Source: JAJYTL01 sp046705265 (GTDB taxonomy: Bacteria > Pseudomonadota > Alphaproteobacteria > Ferrovibrionales > Ferrovibrionaceae). From it: DNA of 60,060 bases. The notes beneath the pieces were generated by a model, which was not told the DNA's origin, did not search any database, and saw only the letters and a list, made by a program, of their open reading frames with translations. Shown in pieces: positions 54,314 through 60,060 of this stretch; the first letter of the stretch is position 1; each line of letters starts with the position of its first letter. Both the position numbers and the translations under genes were made by a program. Where the stretch lies: positions 1-60,060 of the forward strand of contig JBJKQL010000128.1 of assembly GCA_046705265.1 (NCBI GenBank). Reading direction: 5' to 3'.

Positions 54314-56194
54314 TCAAACACCGCCGAGCGCGGCTTCCACGGCGATCTGGCGGGCATCCGCGTCAAGGCCAACCGCATCGAGGGCGGCGACGACATGCGC
54401 GAGTGTCGCGGCGCTTGCCACCGTTGGCCCGCCGGGACCGATGTTGATGAGGCTGAATAGCACGGTTGCTCCAATTCGCTTGGCGTTCGCGGCTTGCGTG
54501 AGACCGTGGCGCAGCGCTGGTGGCGGCGTCGCCGCCATGGCGAGCGAAGCATCGCGATAAAGCGGTTGCCATAGCGCCTCCGGCACCTGCTCGCCGAGCG
54601 CATCACTCAACGTGAACAGCAGTCCGGCTTCGGCGTCGCGCTGCGCCGGGTCGGTGCCCGCCGCTGCATACCAGGCGGCAAGGCTCTGCGCCGGCGTGAT
54701 ATTGCTCATGCCGGCCAGCATCATCAGCGGCGCGAGCTGGGCCGCACGGCCAGGGTCGTCTGCGGCGCCCGAACCGCCTGCCGTGGCGTTCGTGCCACCT
54801 GCGATCAGCACGTACCAGGGAGCCGCCGCCTTGAGCCTGCCAAGTTCGAGGAGCGCCCGCGTTGCGTCCGGTGCAAACCAGCCGAGAGCGTGGGTCGGGT
54901 TCAGCGCCATCAACTGCTTTTCATCGGCGCGGAAGACGGGCAATACGCTGCCGCTCAGTTTCTTCGCCAGGGCGAAGGAGGTCTGCAGCGCCTCGGCCTT
55001 GGCCAACGGTTCGGTTTCCCGGACCGCCGCTTGGTACATCAAGGCATTGCCGCGGGCGTCGTCGAATTTTCCCGCCACCCGCGCGGCATCGGCGAGATCG
55101 GCTTCGGAGAACGAAACGCTGGCATATAGCTTGCGCAACATCTCCGGCGGCAACCCGCCCTGGGCCACTGCCTGTTCACCGGCCGTGAGCCGCAGCGAAA
55201 GCGGAGCATGCGCCATGCGGGCGACGAAGTAAGCGACTGCCGGCTCGGCGCCATCAACCAAGCCGGCCGGCGGCGGGTCCTTGGTCGCAGCCAGCATGGC
55301 AAGGAGCAGCGGCATCGGGCTCGGCAGTGAAACGACCGGTTTCCGCCGCAGCCCGGTGAGACGATTGTAGAGTTCAAAGAAGGCGGGGGCGATGCCCTTC
55401 TGGTCGCGCAACAGTTCGACATCGATTCCCGCTGCGGCCTGCTGGCCGGCGAGAAGATGACAGAAGGCGCTGTCTTCGACCATGCCGTTGTCGGCGTTCT
55501 GGCGCGCCATCTCGAACACGCGGCCGCAGGCGGCATGAGTTTCGTCGTTCAGCCAATAGGTGTCGATCGCGGCTCGGTTGAAGGCGGGATCGTCGACCGT
55601 GCCGGCCGCCTTGACCAGGGCGAGAGCCTCTGGCACCTGGCCGAGGGCAAGCAGCGCCCGCACCCGAAGGGCGAGCAGGTTCGGCCCCTTGGCGCCTGCC
55701 GGCACCGCACCGGGACTGAGGAGCAGCCGCTTTGCGAGACTCTGCATGCCAGGTGAATCGTTGACCGGGAGCTTTGGCAGCAACATCGCCACCACCGTCG
55801 CCGAACTTCCCTGCCAGAGTGAGGGCGGCAGCGCACCTTGAGACGTGTCAAGAACGCCGATATCGCCGGGATTCGGGGCCGCCAAGGTGCCGATGCCGAT
55901 GCCGGTGGTCCCGGCTTCGGCCGGGGGGCGGGCAGCGGCCGAGCCGTTTTGGCTTTGGGCTGTGGGGGCAGCGGTTGACGGCTGGCTTGGGTTTGCGCCC
56001 GAGTTTTGTCCGCCGCCATTCAGGCCATTGGCGCCCGGCAGGAGCGAGACCGGGCCGTTCTGCTGTGCGGATACCTGGGCCGTGGCGGCGCGCGGCACGA
56101 CTAGCCCCGGGGCGGCGAGAAGGAGCGCGATCAGAAGCGGCCCTGCGCGATAGGAAAATGCCACGGTCCCGCTGCCGTTATCCCGCTTTACCAT
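54314..56194 (-). CDS. Uncharacterised secreted alpha-helical protein
   Basis: I do not recognise this 626-residue protein. It begins with a short basic lead and a hydrophobic signal (PLLIALLLAAPGLVVPRAAT, about 18-38), then a Gly/Asn/Gln/Ser/Pro-rich linker (about 40-105) and a large Ala/Leu-rich helical body (about 120-626) that looks like degenerate TPR or superhelical repeats (NLLALRVRALLALGQVPEAL, KAEALQTSFALAKKL, LAHVVAALDAVGLDADARQ). Its start overlaps a 45-residue membrane-protein gene by 17 bases, and xerD follows after three bases. A periplasmic scaffold role is the best guess; nothing proves it. Confidence 0.7.
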   Translation of the reverse strand: MVKRDNGSGTVAFSYRAGPLLIALLLAAPGLVVPRAATAQVSAQQNGPVSLLPGANGLNGGGQNSGANPSQPSTAAPTAQSQNGSAAARPPAEAGTTGIGIGTLAAPNPGDIGVLDTSQGALPPSLWQGSSATVVAMLLPKLPVNDSPGMQSLAKRLLLSPGAVPAGAKGPNLLALRVRALLALGQVPEALALVKAAGTVDDPAFNRAAIDTYWLNDETHAACGRVFEMARQNADNGMVEDSAFCHLLAGQQAAAGIDVELLRDQKGIAPAFFELYNRLTGLRRKPVVSLPSPMPLLLAMLAATKDPPPAGLVDGAEPAVAYFVARMAHAPLSLRLTAGEQAVAQGGLPPEMLRKLYASVSFSEADLADAARVAGKFDDARGNALMYQAAVRETEPLAKAEALQTSFALAKKLSGSVLPVFRADEKQLMALNPTHALGWFAPDATRALLELGRLKAAAPWYVLIAGGTNATAGGSGAADDPGRAAQLAPLMMLAGMSNITPAQSLAAWYAAAGTDPAQRDAEAGLLFTLSDALGEQVPEALWQPLYRDASLAMAATPPPALRHGLTQAANAKRIGATVLFSLINIGPGGPTVASAATLAHVVAALDAVGLDADARQIAVEAALGGV

Positions 56195-56315
56195 GGCTTA
56201 TGACCTTCTCGACCCGCGTCGTCGGCGGTGGAATGTTCCACGTCATCAGAAACACGCCGCCTCCGATCAGAATCAAGATGACCGCCGCCACGATGGCTGC
56301 CGACAATTTCGCCAT
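56178..56315 (-). CDS. Small single-pass membrane protein (45 residues)
   Basis: The ATG at 56315 opens a 45-codon frame that ends at TAA 56178. Its product has a short lead (MAKLS), a strong hydrophobic helix (residues about 6-24, AAIVAAVILILIGGGVFLM), then TWNIPPPTTRVEKVISHGKA. A W-x-I-P-x-P-x3-VEK tail is, as far as I remember, repeated in other tiny proteins at this position in related alphaproteobacteria. It overlaps the 626-residue secreted gene by 17 bases in a different frame, so the two are probably co-translated. It is divergent from aroKB. The function is unknown. Confidence 0.7.
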   Translation of the reverse strand: MAKLSAAIVAAVILILIGGGVFLMTWNIPPPTTRVEKVISHGKAG

Positions 56316-56427
56316 ACCGACTCGAGAGCCCCCGCCGACGACAGCCCTGCCGACTGGCGGGCGCCTGTTAATTTCACCACTTATATGCTAAAAACCCAAT
56401 GTGGCGGAATTGCGATAGGGGCCGGAA

Positions 56428-58179
56428 ATGACCGTCCCCGATCGCAATGAGTCCCGCCGGAAAGCAAGGAGAATGAACGACCCGCCACCGCCGACCGCCG
56501 ACCTAACGCCAGCGGCCCAATCCCCCCGGAGCATTGTTCTCGTCGGTCTCATGGGTGCTGGAAAGAGCACGGTCGGCCGCAAGCTCGCCAGCCGGCTCGG
56601 CTTGCCCTTCAGCGACTCCGATCTTGAGATCGAGGCATCCTCCGGCTGCTCGATTGAGGATATTTTTAGCCGCGACGGCGAAGCCGCCTTTCGATCGATG
56701 GAACGCCAAGTCATCGCGCGTCTGCTCGATGGCCCGGCGCAGGTCGTGGCGACTGGGGGCGGCGCCTTTATGGATGCGGAAACCCGCGCCGAGGTGAGGG
56801 AGCGCGCCGTCTCGGTCTGGCTTCGCGCCGAGCTCGATGTGATGCTCAAGCGTTGCCTGCGGCGCAACAATCGGCCGTTGTTGAAGGGTGCTGACCCGAA
56901 GGCGGTGCTGCAAAAGCTGATCGCCGAGCGCTATCCGGTCTACGCCGAGGCCGATCTCGTGATTGAGAGCGACGAACAAAGCCAGGATCAGGTGGTCGAG
57001 CGGATCCTGGCGGCACTCGCGGTACGCGGCACGGCCAAAGCCGTGATGGAGGGCGTGAGCGAAACCATGCCGGACATAGCGGTCGTCGAGGTCGGTCTTG
57101 GCGAGCGGGCCTACCGCATTCTCGCAGGTGAGGGCTTGCTCGACGCGGCGGGGACATATATCGCGCCGCATCTTGAGCGACCGCGCACAGTGATCGTGAC
57201 CGACGCGCATGTGGCGGCGCTCCATCTGAAGGCGCTCGAGGCATCGCTCGGCCGCGCCGGCATCGGCCATGACGCGATCGTCTTGCCGCCGGGCGAGGGC
57301 ACCAAGAGTTTCGCCGTGCTCGAAGCACTGGTCGATCGGCTGCTTCAGCTTCGGGTCGAGCGTCGAGATACCATCCTTGCCTTTGGCGGTGGCGTGATTG
57401 GCGATCTCGCGGGCTTTGCCGCGGCGGTGCTTCACCGCGGCATTCCATTCATCCAAGTGCCGACGACGCTGCTCGCGCAGGTCGACAGCGCGGTCGGCGG
57501 CAAGACTGGGATCAATGTCGCAGCGGGAAAGAATCTAATCGGAAGCTTCCATCAGCCGCGTCTCGTGCTCTCCGATGTCGGACTCCTCGGCACGCTGGCG
57601 AATCGAGAGCTTCTCGCCGGCTATGCCGAGGTGGCGAAATACGGCCTGATCAACGATACCACTTTCTTTGCCTGGCTCGAGGCGCATGGCCCGGCGCTGA
57701 TTGCGGGCGATAAGGCGGCGCAGCGCCATGCGGTCGCGGTGTCCTGCCGCGCCAAGGCCGCGATCGTTGGCCGCGATGAGCGCGAAGGCGGCGAGCGCGC
57801 GCTCCTCAACCTCGGCCACACCTTCGGCCACGCGCTCGAGACGGAAGCCGGTTTTTCCGATCGTCTTTTGCACGGCGAGGCGGTGGCCATCGGTTGCGTG
57901 CTCGCCTTCGCGCTTTCCGCCCGGCTCGGCCTCTGCCCGGCGGATGACGTGGCCCGCGTCCGCCGGCATTTCGAGGCCGTGGGCCTCGCCGTCAGCGCCG
58001 CCGCCATCGCCGGGCCGGACAAGGTCGGCCGGCTCTGGCAGCACATGCTGCAGGACAAGAAGGTGAAGGACGGCCGCCCGACTTTCGTGCTGGCCAAGGG
58101 CATCGGCCAGGCGTTTCTTTCGCGCGATGTCTCTTACGAGGATTTCGCCGCCCTTTGGCGCGAGGAGCGGGCGGCGTGA
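56428..58179 (+). CDS. aroKB: Fused shikimate kinase / 3-dehydroquinate synthase (AroK-AroB)
   Basis: One 583-residue frame carries two enzymes of the shikimate pathway, which makes aromatic amino acids. Residues about 34-200 are shikimate kinase: P-loop GLMGAGKSTVG (40-50), FSDSDLEIEASSGCSI, VATGGGAFM and the lid RNNRPLL. Residues about 214-583 are dehydroquinate synthase: LPPGEGTKSF, FGGGVIGDLAGFAAAVLHRG, VDSAVGGKTGIN, zinc ligands in YAEVAKYGLI and NLGHTFGHALE. The two join at about residues 200-213 without a stop; an internal ATG at 57046 could give a separate synthase. The ATG at 56428 is used; another at 56473 follows AAGGAG too closely. Confidence 0.93.
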   Translation: MTVPDRNESRRKARRMNDPPPPTADLTPAAQSPRSIVLVGLMGAGKSTVGRKLASRLGLPFSDSDLEIEASSGCSIEDIFSRDGEAAFRSMERQVIARLLDGPAQVVATGGGAFMDAETRAEVRERAVSVWLRAELDVMLKRCLRRNNRPLLKGADPKAVLQKLIAERYPVYAEADLVIESDEQSQDQVVERILAALAVRGTAKAVMEGVSETMPDIAVVEVGLGERAYRILAGEGLLDAAGTYIAPHLERPRTVIVTDAHVAALHLKALEASLGRAGIGHDAIVLPPGEGTKSFAVLEALVDRLLQLRVERRDTILAFGGGVIGDLAGFAAAVLHRGIPFIQVPTTLLAQVDSAVGGKTGINVAAGKNLIGSFHQPRLVLSDVGLLGTLANRELLAGYAEVAKYGLINDTTFFAWLEAHGPALIAGDKAAQRHAVAVSCRAKAAIVGRDEREGGERALLNLGHTFGHALETEAGFSDRLLHGEAVAIGCVLAFALSARLGLCPADDVARVRRHFEAVGLAVSAAAIAGPDKVGRLWQHMLQDKKVKDGRPTFVLAKGIGQAFLSRDVSYEDFAALWREERAA

Positions 58180-59486
58180 CCTGGCATTTTCTCGGTCTCC
58201 GCTGGAACGCCGATATCATCGCATCGGTCATCGCGATCATCGTTCTGTTGGCGATAGCGTTTTTCTTTTCCGGCGGCGAGACGGCGCTTACCGTCGCCTC
58301 GCGCGGGCGCATGCACCGACTCGAGCAGGAGGGGGATGCCCGCGCCCGCCTCGTCAACCGCATGCGCGAGCACAAGGAACGCATGATTGGCGCGATGCTG
58401 TTCGGCAACAATCTCGCCAATATCCTGGCCTCGGTCCTGGCGACCAATGTGCTGGTGCAACTTTTTGGCGCCGCCGGTCTGATCTATGCCACCGTGGCGA
58501 TGACCCTTCTCGTCCTCGTCTTCGCCGAAATCCTGCCGAAAACCTATGCCCTGAACTTTCCCGATCGGGTGGCGCTTTTCCTTGCCCGTCCCGCCGCCGC
58601 CGCCGTGGCGGTGTTGGCACCCGTCGTGCGCGCGGTACAGGCGGTGGTGCGGCTTACCCTGCGTGTCTTCCGCGTCAACCTGCGCCGCCGCGACCATCTG
58701 GTGGCTGCGCTCGAGGAGTTGCGCGGCGCCATCGACCTCAACGTCCGCGAGGGTGCCATGGTCAAGGAAGAGCGCGACATGCTGGGCTCGATCCTTGATC
58801 TCGACGAGATCGAGGTATCGGAGGTGACGGTGCATCGGCGCAACATGGTGACCATCGGGGCCGATCTGCCACCTGCCGAGATCGTCGCCCAGGCCCTGGC
58901 TGCGGGTTATACGCGGCTGCCGCTGTGGCGCGACGATCCGGATAACATCGTCGGTATCCTGCATGTGAAGGACCTGTTGCGCGCGCTTCACGCGGCGGGC
59001 GGGCGAAGCGAGCAGATGAACATCGCGGCGATCATGACGCCGCCCTGGTTCGTGCCCGAGACCACCACGCTTCGTGAACAGCTCACGGCCTTCCGCCAGC
59101 ACCGCGCGCAGCTCGCCCTCGTCGTCGACGAATACGGCGCCCTGCAGGGCCTCGTCACCTTGGAGGATATCGTCGAGGAGATCGTCGGCGAGATTCGCGA
59201 CGAGCACGACCGCACGGTCTCGGGCGTGCGCGCCCAGCCCGATGGCAGCTATCTCGTCGACGGCACGGTTTCGATCCGCGACCTGAACCGAGAATTCGAC
59301 TGGTCGCTCCCCGACGATGTCGCAACCACCATCGCCGGCCTTGTCATCGACACGGCGCAGATCATCCCCGAGGCCGGACAGAGCTTCGTGATCGAGAATT
59401 TCCGCTTCGAGGTGCTGCGCCGCAAACGCAACCAGATTACGTTGATTCGCATCGTGCCGCCGGCCAGCCGCTCCGACGCGGCTTGA
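58176..59486 (+). CDS. CNNM/CorC-family membrane protein with CBS domains
   Basis: This is a HlyC/CorC-type protein linked to magnesium or cobalt efflux. The 436 residues (GTG at 58176, GAGGAG eight bases upstream, start overlapping the aroKB stop) hold a membrane DUF21/CNNM domain with about three to four helices (IIASVIAIIVLLAIAFFFSG; ATVAMTLLVLVFAEILPKTY), a CBS pair (about 200-325: TVHRRNMVTIGADLPPAEIV, LALVVDEYGALQGLVTLED) and a C-terminal CorC_HlyC domain (SYLVDGTVSIRDLNREFDW). It is translationally coupled to aroKB. Transport is inferred from the family, not shown. Confidence 0.9.
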   Translation: MTWHFLGLRWNADIIASVIAIIVLLAIAFFFSGGETALTVASRGRMHRLEQEGDARARLVNRMREHKERMIGAMLFGNNLANILASVLATNVLVQLFGAAGLIYATVAMTLLVLVFAEILPKTYALNFPDRVALFLARPAAAAVAVLAPVVRAVQAVVRLTLRVFRVNLRRRDHLVAALEELRGAIDLNVREGAMVKEERDMLGSILDLDEIEVSEVTVHRRNMVTIGADLPPAEIVAQALAAGYTRLPLWRDDPDNIVGILHVKDLLRALHAAGGRSEQMNIAAIMTPPWFVPETTTLREQLTAFRQHRAQLALVVDEYGALQGLVTLEDIVEEIVGEIRDEHDRTVSGVRAQPDGSYLVDGTVSIRDLNREFDWSLPDDVATTIAGLVIDTAQIIPEAGQSFVIENFRFEVLRRKRNQITLIRIVPPASRSDAA

Positions 59487-59504
59487 ACGGCAAATCTGGG
59501 CGTC

Positions 59505-59780
59505 TTAGCCGCCGGCTTCCCCGGGCGCGAGCGCGGTGATGGCGAGGGCATGGATATCGCCGGCCATTTCTTGCGCCAGCGCGTCGTAGACGAGGCGCTG
59601 GCGGGCGAGTCTGGACTTGCCGGCGAAGGCCTCGGCCACGATCGTCACCTGGAAGTGCGTGCCGCCGCCGGCCCTTGCCCCGGCATGGCCTTCGTGACGG
59701 TGCGATTCGTCGATGATGTCGATCCGGACGGGCTTCAGTGCCGCCTTCAACTTGCCTTCGATGCCCGCGACCGTCGCCAT
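59505..59780 (-). CDS. BolA family protein
   Basis: BolA-like proteins pair with monothiol glutaredoxins in iron-sulfur handling or act as stress regulators. The 91 residues are full length: ALKPVRIDIIDESHRHEGH (the conserved His segment), GGTHFQVTIVAEAFAGKSRL and RQRLVYDALAQEMAGDIHAL, matching the BolA beta-helix core. It converges with the CorC-family gene. No monothiol glutaredoxin lies next to it; grxC in this window is a dithiol type. Confidence 0.92.
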   Translation of the reverse strand: MATVAGIEGKLKAALKPVRIDIIDESHRHEGHAGARAGGGTHFQVTIVAEAFAGKSRLARQRLVYDALAQEMAGDIHALAITALAPGEAGG

Positions 59781-59909
59781 CTGTGCCTGAAGCTCCGAAC
59801 TGCTGCCGGCTGCAATGGTAGAGCGTTGCCGATGCGAAGGGCAAGGGCGCGCGCGGCTTCCGCTTGCATGGCTTGGCTGTTTGCGTATGATCCGCCGGAC
59901 CGATGGAGC

Positions 59910-59984
59910 GCGGGCGTAGCTCAGGGGTAGAGCACAACCTTGCCAAGGTTGGGGTCGAGGGTTCGAATCCCTTCGCCCGCTCCA
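59910..59984 (+). tRNA. tRNA-Gly (anticodon GCC)
   Basis: The cloverleaf is complete: acceptor GCGGGCG (59910-59916) with CGCCCGC (59974-59980), D-arm GCTC/GAGC, anticodon stem CAACC/GGTTG with loop TTGCCAA (anticodon GCC), T-arm GAGGG TTCGAAT CCCTT, discriminator T59981 and an encoded CCA (59982-59984). Glycine identity fits the U73 discriminator. The antisense of such tRNAs gives a spurious protein frame that I leave out. Confidence 0.97.
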
Positions 59985-60000
59985 ATTTCCTTATGTACGG

Positions 60001-60044
60001 ACCGGAGAGATCGGTAACAGATCGTACCGGAGACATAGGTTACA
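60001..60044. repeat. Two imperfect 19-bp direct repeats next to tRNA-Gly
   Basis: ACCGGAGAGATCGGTAACA (60001-60019) and ACCGGAGACATAGGTTACA (60026-60044) agree at 16 of 19 positions, with a period of 25. They lie 17 bases past the tRNA. The sequence reminds me of the terminal region of IS481-type insertion sequences, but the window ends before any transposase can be seen. Confidence 0.45.
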
Positions 60045-60060
60045 ACCTCGGGCCGCTCAC

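Noticed and set aside
59437..60036. A 199-codon minus-strand frame containing AKGFEPSTPTLARLCSTP
   Set aside because: This is the well-known artefact of translating the antisense of a tRNA gene; it crosses tRNA-Gly and bolA.

Overview
The window looks like chromosomal core DNA of a GC-rich alphaproteobacterium. The mdh-sucCDAB-lpdA cluster, the five-gene F1 ATP synthase operon, the gpmI-envC-ctpA-deacetylase-rppH run, the prmC-prfA-hisS-ispG run and the lysC/ptsP/ubiG to secA stretch are gene orders I know from Alphaproteobacteria. A Rhodospirillales- or Acetobacterales-like host fits best, but the sequence alone does not fix the order. Nearly every gene is housekeeping. I see no CRISPR array, prophage, secretion locus or defence island.

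Layout. 1-811: the start of a secreted, adhesin-like gene (cut by the window edge) and an AT-rich intergenic region. 812-11290: mmsA, then the TCA block mdh, sucC, sucD, sucA, sucB, lpdA. 11319-15277: xerC, a FSA/transaldolase and priA. 15504-20393: atpH-A-G-D-C, followed by a ferritin-like diiron protein. 21315-31655: a long minus-strand series for cell envelope, glycolysis, translation termination and isoprenoids (ispG, hisS, prfA, prmC, gpmI, envC, ctpA, a divergent polysaccharide deacetylase, rppH). 31828-37824: a RodZ-like protein, PtsP, a nitronate monooxygenase-like protein and aspartokinase. 37938-48671: ubiG, DUF1178, a methyltransferase, a nitrilase-family amidohydrolase, grxC, a decayed comF, a BioC/NDUFAF5-like methyltransferase, mutT, argJ, a parvulin foldase and secA. 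48729-52217: a small accessory patch with a lone ZnuA-like protein and two tandem epoxide hydrolases. 52230-59780: accA, xerD, an uncharacterised secreted protein with a tiny membrane protein upstream, an AroK-AroB fusion, a CorC-family protein and BolA. 59910-60060: tRNA-Gly(GCC) followed by a pair of direct repeats that may be the edge of an insertion sequence.

How the genes work together: mdh, sucCD, sucAB and lpdA supply the 2-oxoglutarate-to-succinate and malate-to-oxaloacetate steps. The ATP synthase block encodes the F1 sector only. prfA and prmC pair a release factor with the enzyme that methylates its GGQ loop. envC and ctpA, and the parvulin with secA, form envelope-maintenance and protein-export neighbourhoods. 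xerC and xerD, both present, make up the chromosome-dimer resolvase.

The least explained parts are the 45-residue membrane protein and 626-residue secreted protein between xerD and aroKB, the comF pseudogene, the duplicated short intergenic repeats around 39.9-43.1 kb, a likely CTG start at 22918, and the two window edges. I found nothing that I would call a new multi-gene system.
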